Origin: Apostichopus japonicus
Taxonomy: Eukaryota; Echinodermata; Holothuroidea; Aspidochirotida; Stichopodidae
Direction: 5' to 3'
Length of the DNA stretch: 64,000 nucleotides
NCBI RefSeq assembly: GCF_037975245.1
Contig: NC_092575.1
Span: 12,509,001-12,573,000, forward strand
Shown: piece by piece, positions 12,987-23,730 of the stretch
How positions within the stretch are numbered: the first letter of the stretch is position 1
Layout of the letters: each line of letters begins with the position of its first letter
Program-made: the position numbers and the translations under genes
Notes under the pieces: model-generated
Databases searched by the model: none
What the model was told of the DNA's origin: nothing
Seen by the model: only the letters and a program-made list of their open reading frames with translations

Positions 12987-15900
12987 AATATATATAATTA
13001 ACCATGTATACCAAGTGGAACCAGCAAAATTGCATATAGTAGCTGTACATTGTATTTGTAAGATTGTAATATTGGCGTCGGTGTTTTTTCGGCTTCTTCA
13101 ACCATGTGCGGTCGAATGTGCGGATAGCAAGAGTTATATCGAACTGTATTACTTTCGATATCGAAAGTTGGTATGGTAAGATAGAAACTTTGTAAACCAT
13201 TGCTTATACGTGGCCATGACAGTGATGCATGTATTACGAACGTAACTGAATCGAAATACCCTGTTTTAATGATATGCATTTACAAGTTTGGTTTCCTTAT
13301 TTTAGCGATTACTCAAAATGGTCGGTGTCTCTATGAAATGCTCTCTTTCCGTGGACTTCAGTTGACTTTCCCTGAAGGTATTATAGGAAACAAATATGTT
13401 TCCATGGAGATGTGTGGGAATGTTTCAACCAACGGTTAGTACAAGATTTCATTAGTTTCTTATCATTTCTCCACGTCTTGTTTCTTCATATTTTGTTCAT
13501 TGTTTCTTCATAGTCGATTCATCTGATCCAGTTCTGTTTAAACCCATTCCAGTAACAATGAAGAAACATTCAAATATTATGGTTTTTGTTTAGGTTCTTG
13601 CTGATTAAGTTTTTACTTCTCTTCATTCTTCTTCTCCACAGGGGCAAAGAGCTGGGTGGGAGGAGTGTGTAATCTGCCCTTTCTCATTTCTCACAAGGGG
13701 TGCACTGCATAGATCATTCAGTTGGATTCTTTGAAGTAGCAACAAAAAAACCTCTTAGTTTCACATACTGTAGCCCAAATCCCTCAAGTAACTTGGAGGA
13801 CATTACACAAAGTATAGTGTTTTTTTTATAAATAATACACATAGTAGCCTTATCAAGAACGTTACATAACTGCTGCAATTTCATGCTAAAACTCTTGTAG
13901 GTTTCTTTGCTTCCATATGTCGTTGTATTTTTTATTCTACTCTTAAAGTCTTAACTTTTTTGTAGCTGACTTACCATTAGCACACCGAGATTGCGGCCAA
14001 GGTTCGTCGTGGATGGAACCTCAATTGAACACGTGTTTTTCTCCCGAGGACGCACTCACGGAAATACAGAGGATAGCAGGTGTATGTACAAACCATTTAT
14101 TATTAAAGCTTATATTATAAACAAAAGCTAGTGACCAAAAATGAATAAATATTTCAATGAATAAACCTAAGCAAAGTCTGCACGCCCTTACCGTGGCATT
14201 CCTTTATAATGTCGATTATTAAGCAACTAAAGTCAAACATTAAATTTCTACTGAGCCACACAGTACCACTGTGTAGTACTCTGAAGTAGTACTCTGAAGT
14301 ATATATTTATTGGATTGTGTATTATCAGAAAGCAATATATAATAGACGATAACTGATCGTATATTGATAAGCAGAAATGAAAAATCAAAATTGGAATAGT
14401 TTTAGCTCATCAAAATGACATTTTGACAAAGCGGAAAAGAATAAGAAGAGTACATAGAGAAAGAAAACAAAAGAAACAGTTAAGAAACTTCATTGTTCGA
14501 ATAATAAATGTGGACAACAATGTTAATGGAAATTGGGAATCCTGTCTTGAGTATTCCAACACATAAATCCTTATTAGCGACATATAAAAAAAACTATAGC
14601 ATTGCCATGGCTATAGATGTTACAAGAAATAATAATGTAATTAACTGTTCTGTCTGTGTGGGCGCAACAACTATTTGTGTAGCGAAGGGGAGTGGTTTAA
14701 ATATTGTGTCGCACAGGCGATATGAGAGGAAGGTTGGCCCCTCCCCTTTTGGGAATAGTTTGGTAAAATGAAGGGTCCTCTAATGTAACATGGTGCAACT
14801 TTTTGGGTAGTACGGCACATATTTATGTACTGTTCACTGCATGTGGTTGCTGTACTGTACTGTTCTGTCTGACAGTGAAACAGGAGGACGGGTGGCTGAA
14901 CCATCTGACGTAATTCTAGCAGGGTTAACACCCCCTTCCAGAGGTATACCGATGTGGTTGGGCCCCTGTCAGTTGATCCCCTTCCCTAGACAGTGTATGA
15001 TCTAAGTTAAACAGTGAGTTAACCAAAGTGGTTGTTTTAACTAGTGTTAGGGTTCACGTTCACGTTTGAAGGACATTTCCTTTTCTAATGCATATCTTTA
15101 TCACTTTATATTATCTCCTTCTATCGTGATTGGCATGTATCAAGAAGTAACGGTTACATGATGATATTTTACTACATTTGCAGACGACTGTTACAGAAGA
15201 AAACGTCGAGCAGGTTGCTACGGATTTAGTGGTGGTCACATTTCAAATTGAAGATTCGAATGAAACAGTTGTCGGCAAGGTAGCAGAATCTTTAGAATCA
15301 ATTGTGGACACAAATACTTCCTCACCCGAGGTGAGTACTTCTAAACCACATGTTATGTATATTGTTTCATCGCAAGTGGGCTATGGATGACGCCAGTAGG
15401 TTTACGCCAGCCGATGGCTGGATCCTACCTATTGAACTGTTTGAGATATACCATATTTCGTTACAACTTTCTGCTATGACAGTTCAATTATTTATTGATA
15501 TTGATAAATTCAATAATATATATATATATATATATACATCGACGCGGCTGTTGAATACCAATATAGGTAAAGAACAACTAAACATTGAGTTTTATCAATC
15601 AATCAATCCATAACATTAGATGCTACTAAAGGCACGACTGATATTCTTTTAAAAATTAACTGCATAGGTCACGAATGCCTTCATAGGAACTGTTAACAAC
15701 CTTATGAACTTTGAAGCAGAAAGCCTCCAGACAACATCATCCAACAAGATCATATCATTGCTGGAACAGCAGATATCTCTCGTTCAACAAAACCAAGAGA
15801 ACTTCACCGAAGTGCAAGATAAGCTTGCTGTTGTAGCAGTAAAACTGGATCCACAGCTAGCAGACTTCATAACATTCTTTCACGAGCCCGGTGAAGAGGG

Positions 15901-18900
15901 AGGAAGTGTAACCGATGGTGAACTACATTTGATGAACGCAATTAATACATCACCCAGGGAAAACAGGACGTCCATCTTTATTCACGGGGATGTTTTACAA
16001 ACAGCCATGGAAGGTGGATATCATATTCTATATAATGTTAATAATGGCGTTCATAAACGGTCTACCGTGCGTTTATCGCAGGATTATGCACGCACGGGCG
16101 CATATACTCCTCGGTGGGTCAATTACCGTGCGATAAACGCCCGGTATACACCGTTTGTTAACCCTGATCATTCCTACAAAACACTACATAAACATCGTCT
16201 TAGAATGTTACAATTTAATAGAAAGTATAAAAAGGGAAATACCAACAATTGTTCTTTACTTCATCCTGTGATAAACGCACGACGAACATTTGATGAACCC
16301 TAACTAACGCATAAACAGTATATTAAGATATTTACGTTGATGGAATTTGAAGCATGGATACCAACAATTGTTTATGAGATAAAGATTTATTTACCAAAGT
16401 GGTCAACATTTCTTGATTAAATGATAAAGTTCCAAGTTTATTTAATCAATTTTATTTATTTGCATGTTCTTTTAAATGTAACGTCTTTTCAAATGAAATA
16501 TTGTTAATATAGTCCTACAAGCATGTCTAGATAATGCGCACGTAATAAAAAAATACATAAAACTAGTGGATTTCAACAACATTTCTCTCGACAGAAAAAT
16601 CAAATTCTACTGACTCAACTGTTCCTGTCAGCTTCTTCTTGTACAGTGATTCCAGTCTTTTCTTCCAAACGGTAAATCAAAGTATGGATGGAGCAGCACA
16701 TAACAGCAGATTGCGAAGCTCTGTCGCCAGTCAAGTCATCGGTGCAAACATTGAGGGTTCTGTTGTCAAGAATCTTCCAACAGAATATGCTGTTGTTGCA
16801 TCGTTTCCGAACACTACATCCGAAGTAGGTTCAAATCATTCAACAACAAATGAACTCATCCTAGCGATCATTCATAGTAGAGTTAAACACATTTAATTAA
16901 TTCTAACATATATTTTGCATATTGAATATGTAGGTTTCCTCGAGTGTAAAAACACCCTATGTAAGATGCCGGTACTGTCGTGTATGCTAGCCTACTTACT
17001 GCACTACCCACGACATATAAGAATTACAGAAACACACACACACACACACAAGAATAACATTTCATCTGAAACAAATCATTCGTATTCCCCTTTCTGCCGT
17101 TTACTTAGTCAATGAAAAAATTAACCTTTGTGAAGTTGATGTTTGTATAGGTTTGTACTGGCGTTAAAAAGTCCTTGCTTGGTGGTTGCTGATATTTTAT
17201 GTTACTTCCTCTGAACATGTACTTACTTAACTTAGGCCCATGCACATGCCCCACAAGGTTGTACCTTAGAATATGAATAACGTATAACCGTCATATACTT
17301 TGATTACATCTTTGGCCTTTCTCTATTCTACTTTTCAGCTGCTTAACGATACGGAGTTTGTATTTCATAAGATGTGTGTGTTCTGGTTTGTGCCCGAGGG
17401 AACTGATGACGGGTATTGGTCTGAAGAAGGCTGTAATCTAACTGAGAAAATGAACTACACGATATGTACATGCAATCATCTTACGAGCTTTGCTGTGCTA
17501 GTCGTAAGACATCATGTTTACTGATCAAATGTTCTCTATTTCTTTATCATACTTATAACACTATAGTGGATAAAACCTTCAATCGTAAAAAAAAATCCTT
17601 CGCAATTACACGAGTGATAAATACAGATGACATTTTACTATAATTTTAATGAGATCAGGACAATAGTTTATATTTCTCGGTTTTACCATTGCAGGGCATT
17701 GGCAATATTCCACCCATTGCCGATGTTTTCTTGACCGTGATAACCTGGGTAGGCTCACTTCTCTCAGTGATAGGTCTGCTTGCTTGTACTCTTCTGCTGG
17801 TTGGTGTCAAGTAGGTTGTTTCTTTCATTTTCTTTCATTTTAAGTAACAAAATAACTCGTGAAACAGTCATTGGCGATAATTACCAAACATTTCACACGA
17901 GATTCGTTATTGAATCTTAGTATGGGGCTGTTAGGTAACCTAAACTGCCATTGAACTGGGAAAAGGTATGAAGGCTTCAGGACCATATCTAAACATATTA
18001 ATGAAGGATATTGCTGCTTTGATGAGGCCTTAACTTCCAGTTCTTTGCGGGTGGGGGGGGGGTGGTGGCAACCTCTAAGAAAGAGAAAAGTTCAGATATG
18101 AAGAAATATATGTTACTTCAAATAATATAAAGAATATGATGTGATTGATATTTTTGATACATAAAATTTGGGAATAAAATTAAACAAAGAATATTCTGAA
18201 CTATATTAAGCTTTTAAGAAAAATATATATATATTTTCACTTTGTCTCGTCGACAGGTCGCTTCGAGCAAAACAAGCGAGTAAGATCCACATTAATCTAT
18301 TCCTGTCCTTGGTCGCGTTCTACATTACATTCCTGGCTGGGGATCTGTTCTCCCATGATCCCCTTATCTGTAAGAACCTTGCATCAACTGTACATTACTT
18401 TGGCCTGACGACAGTTTGCTGGATGTCCGTCGAGGCAGTAAACATGTACTTTCTATTCGTGAAATATGAAAGGTCGACTATTCGCCACTTTGTACCAATC
18501 GCTTGTGTCTTAGCATACGGTAAGGGAATTATGATTGTTTCTTTTGGAAGTATTTCTCCTGGGTGATATTCAACATTATTCTGTTTTAGTCGCACGCAAA
18601 TGCACATAAGTTAGAGAAGCATGCTTGCTTGTGTCATAGTATATGGTAAAGTGTGATGTGACGTCTTAAGTCTAATTGTCATATAACCAATCACACTGTT
18701 ATATTATAGGCCAATCAGATAAGATGCTGGTTAGCCAATTACATCCCATGTAATCTCATTAAGTTTGTAAGTATAAATACTCATGCACGCTACTGTATTA
18801 TCACTCTCCATGCTTGCTGCTACTCTTTACGGATATACGTACCTACACGTCATTGTTTATGGTTATTTACGTTACGTGAAATATATGTTCAAGAATCAAG

Positions 18901-20916
18901 AATGACTTTTCCTTCATTATATTGACGTCTTCCGGAACATATAATATGACATAAGGTCATCTCGGTTCGTAGCAAGATGATTGGGTTGGTGCGGAAGAAC
19001 ACCGATATGTCAACGTGTAATAAAGTCAATTCAGTTTCGTCTTCATCTGTTTGACAAACTCTTTGTATGCTGGTTTATAAACAGGGCTCCCGCTCATTCC
19101 CGTGTTGACTGTTTATTTCCTAACAAGGCCTGACGAATATGCACAGTAAGATACCTCCAAACAGCCAGTCGGGACAAGTCCCCAGTGCTATAATACCACT
19201 TTATACTGTCCTCTCATGTGATACTTCAAAGCACCCGTTCTGATAGTACGAACAGTTCCTAACCTATTTCTGATAGAGACAGTGTAGTGATACTGATATG
19301 CTGCCAGTAAATGTACACCTTTGAAGTAGGACATGAAAGAAAAGTCTATAAAAGTACATTGGTCCGACTGGGTGCTTCAATTTTCAATTCGATAAGAATA
19401 AGTATAGGCCTGGTTCAGTTGTAGATATTAATTCCAACCATTATACAATCTCGGTTACATTCTTGGATATGGCCTCATTCTTGAAGGCACACAAGTTAGC
19501 TTAAATCTATGGGGGTGGGGGAGTACCCCATATCTCCTATAAGGGAGTCGACTTCAACGCCCCTATAAAGACACCGCACTTCTTTTTATACTGCCCCTCT
19601 ATACTATAAACCAGATTAACTAAAAAAGGAGAAGATATATGAAGAAATAACCTGCCTATCAGATTCAGAAAGGATAACGTAGAATGTTCGGGTCTTGGCA
19701 TTTCTGCATTGTACCATAAACCTCCATAAATAGATATTAACTTGATGCGATCTAAAAGAGATCTGGTCCTGATATCCGACAGGGTGCGGATACTTACAAA
19801 GCTTGGCCCAAGTGACGCAAAGTTACAGACCCAAAGGGGAATAAAGGAGCATTTTTTGTTAGTCCGTGAATTATAGCAAAGCTATGAAGTTTTGTACGCA
19901 ATACCTGGTTGCCATTGAAAACAGTATAGCTTTTTCTCCCTCCTTGTGAACGTTACTTATAGACAGTATGAGAAGAATTTGAGCTGATTCTGTTGTGTTG
20001 CCCAGATACTTTTCCATAATAAATATTAATCACAAATGCAAATCGGAAATTTGCCACTTTTGCGAGTTTTGTCTTTACAAATGTTTGAAAAGAAAATGAA
20101 GCGAAACTCATGGGGAATTAAGTACTGTTAGTTGTTTCTATAGTAGTTAAGTATCGAATAGTGTTACTAACAGAATAGTGTTCTAAAACCAATCGAAACG
20201 CTACTTAAGCTCAACACTAGTTTAGCAATGCTAATCTAAATGAATCTCCGTACTGCTTCAATGATTGCATGAACCATCGAATAAGAAAATCGTCCCCCTC
20301 CCCCTCCACCCCACCCCTCCCCCGCTCGCTTTCTATCTCTCTCTTTCTGTATTATCGATTATTTTGAAGATATAAGTGTTACGTAAAATAGCAAACACGA
20401 TTAATTTCGTCTGCTATATAAGTTATTTCAGTGAATATCAGTTCATCACGAAAACCAAAGTAAATGATTATAACGTTTTTATTTTTCTTCAGTTGCTTCC
20501 TACCACTGGGCAAACCACTCTACTTTGGATTTCTCCTGGAGGTATTTCTGTTGGTCATCTTCAACACAACACTGTTTATCGCAGTCGTACGTACAGTTGT
20601 TTTTCGGCAGTTTCTGTCGACCAACGCTCAGAGGAATAAGAAGGCAGAGGTGATTTCGAGGATGCAACAATTTGTTTTGTTCTGGATTCTCCTCGGCCTT
20701 TCCTGGATCTTTGGGTTTCTCTCGATATTGCCAAAGAGGAAGATAAATGCCTTTGTAGCATTATTCTGCATTTTCACGTCCCTCCAAGGTGTTGTTTTCT
20801 TCATCTTCTTCTGTGCCAAAAATCCAGAGGTGAGAAAAGGATTAAGAAAAGCCAAGAGTAAGCTAACGTCACAGAATGAAACTAACATGGAAACGTTGCA
20901 GACTGAAACTTTGTAG
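5608..20916 (+). CDS. Adhesion-type GPCR, copy A (LDLa, stalk, HRM-like, GAIN, GPS, 7TM)
   Basis: Split gene for a family B2 (adhesion) receptor on the cell surface. Exons by splice sites and phase: 5608-5674, 9156-9272, stalk exons 10957-11019, 11113-11178, 11311-11376, 11509-11574, 11707-11772, 11905-11970, 12105-12170, 12309-12374, then 13306-13434, 13966-14081, 15184-15330, 15668-16013, 16595-16824, 17339-17503, 17695-17810, 18257-18519, 19085-19145, 20493-20916. These sum to 2706 nt, an exact 901-residue frame with stop. Family knowledge: the GAIN domain self-cleaves at the GPS, and the exposed N-terminal peptide of the 7TM part acts as a tethered agonist. Ligand unknown; the LDLa module and mucin-like stalk suggest extracellular binding or reach (inference). 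Stalk units 9 and 10 have lost donors and are presumably skipped. The donor at 16014 (gtggat) is weak but is the phase-matching one. Confidence 0.88.
5826..6038 (+). mobile_element. U2-snRNA-headed SINE-like insertion (copy A)
   Basis: Following 'attgcacgtttc' the text tctcggccttttggctgaga, then atgtagtatatgttc, matches the 5' part of U2 snRNA, including its GUAGUA branch-site-pairing segment. The similarity fades after about 45 bases and an unrelated body of about 140 bases follows, ending 'tttcttaaaagt'. The flanks attgcacgtttc (5826-5837) and atttgcacgtttc (6026-6038) look like a target-site duplication, so this is a retroposed copy and not a working U2 gene. The same insertion is in copy B, so it predates the duplication. 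Confidence 0.65.
6039..8384. other. Intron 1 of gene A, non-coding shared DNA
   Basis: Collinear with about 32974-35540 of copy B apart from small indels; B has an extra 300 or so bases near 33140-33460. I see no coding exon in either copy. Conservation between copies reflects recent duplication and is not evidence of function. Confidence 0.6.
8385..9060 (+). mobile_element. CR1/L2-like LINE 3' fragment (copy A)
   Basis: Broken frames resemble the C-terminal part of non-LTR reverse transcriptase proteins, with blocks such as CGSSFLC-type spacing, [10 protein letters not shown] and APKLWNSLP better preserved in copy B. The 3' end 'aggcgctatataaatta' plus ATT-rich tail is typical of the CR1/L2 group. 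Relative to B, about 740 bases at the upstream end (RT core) are missing. Confidence 0.7.
9156..9272 (+). CDS. Exon 2, LDL-receptor class A module (gene A)
   Basis: Acceptor ttcacgccag and donor g|gtaaga bound a phase 1-1 exon of 117 nt. It encodes six cysteines in LDLa spacing, with [10 protein letters not shown] and the calcium-binding signature [11 protein letters not shown]. LDLa modules bind calcium through these acidic residues and commonly mediate protein or lipoprotein binding. Confidence 0.93.
9310..9586 (+). repeat. TA-rich microsatellite with SINE-like fragment
   Basis: Starts with repeats of 'tatataaacc' and passes into (TA)n. Between two TA blocks lies 9443-9530, containing gggttcgaatcccggtggag, a tRNA B-box-like segment, followed by 'gaagttttttcactgttctg'. 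This is the tail part of the tRNA-related repeat that appears in the opposite orientation near 30960 and 39500. Confidence 0.7.
9795..9847 (+). promoter_or_regulatory. tRNA-like internal Pol III promoter (A and B boxes), unit 1
   Basis: tggtcgagtggt (9795-9806) fits an A box and ggttcgattcc (9837-9847) is an excellent B box, spaced as in tRNA genes. The same pair recurs in units 2 and 3, with some drift in unit 2. Bases 9843-9847 of the B box also form the distal 5' strand of ribozyme stem I. Confidence 0.65.
9843..9898 (+). ncRNA. Type I hammerhead ribozyme, unit 1
   Basis: Core CTGATGA at 9857-9863; stem II GTCC/GGAC (9864-9867 with 9873-9876) closed by CAAAA; GAA at 9877-9879; helix III palindrome ACCGGT (9880-9885); cleavage base C9886. 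Stem I is CTTCGC (9851-9856) with GTGAAG (9887-9892), then an internal loop, then ATTCC/GGAAT (9843-9847 with 9894-9898). All conserved core bases are present. The loopless palindromic helix III suggests cleavage as a dimer or in multimeric transcripts (inference). Confidence 0.88.
10179..10234 (+). ncRNA. Type I hammerhead ribozyme, unit 2
   Basis: Same fold as unit 1, with core CTGATGA at 10193-10199 and predicted cleavage after C10222. Stem II carries one change, making its inner pair a C-U mismatch so three pairs remain. The core is intact, so activity is plausible but perhaps weaker. Confidence 0.8.
10520..10575 (+). ncRNA. Hammerhead ribozyme with mutated core, unit 3
   Basis: Stems match unit 1, but the core reads CTGATAA (10534-10540), changing the invariant G8 to A. 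G8 takes part in catalysis in known hammerheads, so this copy is probably inactive. Predicted cleavage position would be after C10563. Confidence 0.75.
10957..12757 (+). CDS. Stalk exon array, gene A (10 units)
   Basis: Ten repeats of about 200 bp, each an exon flanked by a pyrimidine-rich acceptor ending ccag and usually a gtaagtga donor. The first exon is 63 nt, the others 66 nt, all phase 1-1, so any number keeps frame. The unit reads like [20 protein letters not shown]: Ser/Thr/Pro-rich, suited to O-glycosylation, with an N-glycosylation sequon (NLT) in variants carrying ACTAAT. Unit 9 (from 12507) lost its donor (aagaatgatg) and unit 10 (from 12713) breaks off at about 12757, so eight units look usable. 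The first unit's donor (gttatt) is weak. Confidence 0.85.
12758..13305. repeat. TA microsatellite and intron between stalk and HRM-like exon
   Basis: (TA)n at about 12818-12985, then unique AT-rich intron shared with copy B (48304-48608). No exon seen. Confidence 0.8.
13306..14081 (+). CDS. HRM-like module exons (13306-13434 and 13966-14081), gene A
   Basis: Exon one (129 nt, phase 1-1) encodes [20 protein letters not shown] and EMCGN. Exon two (116 nt, ends phase 0 at donor gtatgt) encodes [20 protein letters not shown]. Together Cys, TFPE, Cys-Gly, R-x-C-G, W and Cys follow the pattern of the hormone-receptor-like or related Cys-rich module that precedes GAIN in many adhesion GPCRs. Exact domain class is uncertain; a profile search would decide. 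The intron between them has no other exon that I can see. Confidence 0.8.
14082..15183. other. Intron of gene A, no further feature
   Basis: Non-coding sequence collinear with 49344-50433 of copy B. Open stretches of about 85 codons occur on both strands here but resemble nothing known and sit between matched splice sites. Confidence 0.6.
15184..16824 (+). CDS. GAIN domain exons (15184-15330, 15668-16013, 16595-16824), gene A
   Basis: The first exon (phase 0-0) encodes [20 protein letters not shown], a GAIN subdomain A helix region. The second (phase 0 to 1) encodes an amphipathic helical stretch with [19 protein letters not shown] and a sequon NRTS. The third (phase 1 to 0) encodes the beta-rich [31 protein letters not shown] and [17 protein letters not shown], typical of GAIN subdomain B. 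The domain holds the protease fold that cleaves at the GPS. The reading frame runs open past the weak donor at 16014 for 96 further codons to 16303. Confidence 0.85.
17339..17503 (+). CDS. GPS motif exon, gene A
   Basis: A phase 0-0 exon of 55 codons with the full GPCR proteolysis site: [20 protein letters not shown], then [14 protein letters not shown]. Four cysteines, the tryptophans and the HL-T triad are all present, so autoproteolysis between Leu and Thr is expected. TSFAVLV would be the start of the tethered agonist. Identical in copy B. Confidence 0.95.
17695..20916 (+). CDS. Seven-transmembrane exons, gene A
   Basis: 17695-17810 encodes TM1 ([19 protein letters not shown]). 18257-18519 encodes TM2 ([17 protein letters not shown]), TM3 ([18 protein letters not shown]) and the start of TM4. 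19085-19145 encodes the rest of TM4 ([20 protein letters not shown]). 20493-20916 encodes TM5 to TM7 and a short tail, with [19 protein letters not shown] and [14 protein letters not shown] as in adhesion receptors. Phases 2, 1 and 2 match across junctions. The cytoplasmic tail of about 30 residues after TM7 is Thr/Glu/Gln-rich ([14 protein letters not shown]) and short for the family. The conserved W in TM6 and the FxxLQG motif of TM7 are present. Confidence 0.92.
19146..20492. other. Last intron of gene A
   Basis: Non-coding, collinear with 54681-56029 in copy B. Contains a C-rich, CT-rich tract near 20290-20345. No exon is needed here because phases on both sides agree. Confidence 0.7.
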
Positions 20917-20950
20917 TTATGTAAGAAAACATTATTGAGTCTTTTTCAAA

Positions 20951-20956
20951 AATAAA
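20951..20956 (+). promoter_or_regulatory. Polyadenylation signal candidate, gene A
   Basis: AATAAA lies 34 bases after the stop codon. The equivalent position in copy B is an A run without the hexamer, so B would need another site. Confidence 0.45.
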
Positions 20957-23730
20957 AAGTTACTCGCCTCAGGCAAGGAAGAGTAACCTACGTAGTCAAG
21001 TTGGCTAGTAGTGTGCGCGCGGGCGCGTATGTGTATGTGCATGGTAACCGGGCTGCTAACACACAAAACAAGCATACATTACTTGAATGTCATATTTATT
21101 ACGTGAACAACCCATCCATGCTTCATAGAAGAAACCTGTTTCATTTTTTGTAAAGGGTGAAATGTCATTTGAGGTCAAACCGTCCAAGTTTGACAACCTA
21201 GTAAATACGATAACTCAAAGTTTAAGCTTAGCTGAAGATCGTGCTTAGTACGTAGGTTCATCATAGTGAGCACAAATTCCCGATGATTTTTGTGGAGGGT
21301 AAAGGTCATGCGAGGTCAATAGAGGCAATGTCTGACGAATTAGTGTAATTAAAAGTTTAGATATAGTACATAACGACTGTTGTACTCTTTGGTGTGGGAG
21401 TTTATTTGAAGTCAAAAGAGGTCACAGTCTGAACAGTGCAAACATTGTAACTCTAGATGTTCAGCTTGGATGACATTATACGTCGTATGTGAGTGTAGTG
21501 GTTTTGTGTAGTAGTCAAATGTCGTTTGGGTCAATAAAGATGAAGTCTGCAAACTTTATAAACATAGTAACACTTAATGGTTTCTTCTTTTGTGTGTGTG
21601 TGGAAGATTGGTTTACTACTCAGTTAACGTATTATATGCAGGCTTATGCTTAGGGAGTTATTATTTATAGCAACTCAGTCGAAAATGTCAAAAGCTTGAC
21701 TGGGATGGCGTAGCAGTATATGGTATTAACTTTACTACCATTCTGCGAGAATTTTGGATATGAAGAAGAATAAATTGATCTCATTTTGACGAAATTTGAT
21801 CAAGCGGTCGTTGAAATGAGACTAAACCATAACGGAAAGTCAGCGAGCTCGTCAATCGGGTCTTCTTTAAAGGAGCATTTTTGCCCCATACCATGATCAA
21901 GTTACCGTAAATATTACAATTTCCGCAGGGGATTCACTATAAGGTTCGACGACTTGGAATGTCGGCAGTTTTGCCTGGCAATAAATCTCTATTTGTCCCG
22001 ACAAAACGTGTCGAAGGTTCCATAACTCGTATACCCCTGGCTCAATCGTTTTAATTTTATGTTTGCAACGCACTATGATGAACAGTGGAGAATCCAGAAT
22101 ATTAAAAATTGGGGTGTAAAAATGGGGGTGTAGTCATGAGGTCGTTAAAGCTGATTCCATTGTGGAGGTGTCTGGCGGTCTTCCCCGAGTAAAAAAAGTG
22201 GAAGGCATGAAATGGTGCATCTAAGGCATATTAAGATCTAAAATGGTTTCCAACAGTAGATATGCCGCAATGTTTTGCTAACGTTTTTCAAACTATTATG
22301 TCACATAAGAGTAAACCAGTTCGAAACTTTGAGTTTAAACGACGAAATTTCGAAATGAAACGTCGACATTTTCAAGTTGAAAAAGTCTAATTTCAACAAA
22401 AATTAAGTTCTTTTTGTCAGTGGAACGGCTTTCAGCACCTAGCGTTTTATATACTTTTGAAATGATGCATCGTGCATCATGCAGAATGCATCATTTATCA
22501 TGCATCATGTACTCGTACAGTATACCAATTCCTTCCAGACAAACCGGGCGACCATCATTCTACTCTACAGCTTAAGTGGATCATGTTCCCGACAAATGCT
22601 TTCCCAAAAAACGTCATAAGTTTCTAGACGAACCGCACCATCTTCCCGATGACAGGCGTTTGGCCTAACGTTAAATAAGTTATTTTGGAGTGCTACATCC
22701 CCCCCCCAACACACACCAGAAAGTGACACCCCTGGTGGCCCCTTACGTGAATTCAGTAGTTCTCGGCCGATAATCATTTTAGGCTATACCAGACAGCCTG
22801 GATGGATCATCGCCCTGATCAGATGTTTGGAAGTTCCCGACTATGTTTTCTCAAACAGAATGTCATGATTTTACCGCAACATTGTCCTCAAAGCCGTCGC
22901 TTTGACCTGACGAGAAGTGTAATACATTGGCGAGTGCTACCCTCCTCATACCCCTCAGTACTGACCCACTCCCTGAGTATCAGCCACAGGGTACATCTGA
23001 AAACCATCTGACAAATAAATCACAACACAAACAAAAAACAATGAAATATGATTAAATGTTACCGTTGCATATATATCTAGACTCATTTAATTTCCAACTT
23101 TCCCTGTTAACCATTTATTATTATTTTCAATTAATTATTATCTTCAACAATTTTCAAATTCGTCGTTCACTGTTAAGTCTTCCCTTAGAAGAAAACGTTA
23201 ATCTCCTTTCCTATCTATCTAATTGCAATAGTTTTAATGGTCCCGATAGACCCACCGAGAGCCAGGACGTACCCCGAGGATAATAACGGCACTCCCCCCC
23301 CCCTTCTTGCACTCGTTTGTATATCCCAGATATTCCAGGCCACTTTTTCCGGGCAGCCTAAGTGTCCCCAAACCTCAAAGTCTTCCGACCTCCCTCTCGC
23401 CAGGCCTGCGTTCCAATATGGGAACCGTTCGGACATAACTTGTGATTTTTTATTTTATTGTTACTGATATAATACTGCCATCAAGTTCCCGTACTCATTG
23501 AGAAAGCTTCAAAGTAAGTATCTGAAGTACAGATATGTATAACTGTCACGTGCTACTCACATATTACAATACTTGAAATCTTACAACATATAAAATATCA
23601 ATTTGGTATTAATAACCAGCTGATTTCGTCCCTATTGTAAAACCTGTTAAATAAATCAATTAAGAATACAAGAAAAATTGAATATAAAATGGTCAAATGT
23701 TTTCAAGAAAGAAAATAGGCAAATAAAATG
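20957..23730. other. Downstream non-coding DNA, copy A
   Basis: Collinear with 56490-59282 in copy B. No coding region recognised. Features seen: a purine/pyrimidine alternating gtgtgcgcgcgggcgcgt near 21012, a run of gcatcatgcatcat-type short repeats at 22464-22510, and poly-C tracts near 22700 and 23295. Confidence 0.6.

Noticed and set aside
12733-12997. Ile-Tyr repeat open frames on both strands
   Set aside because: They come from the TA microsatellite; the same applies near 9450, 29300 and 48160.
14508-14771. 87-codon open frame conserved at 49769-50032
   Set aside because: It lies in an intron of both gene copies; identity reflects recent duplication, and the frame has no splice support or known motif.
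22802-23467. Open frames conserved between 22802-23467 and 58355-58993
   Set aside because: Indels between the two copies shift the frame at homopolymer C runs, which argues against coding; the similarity is explained by the duplication.
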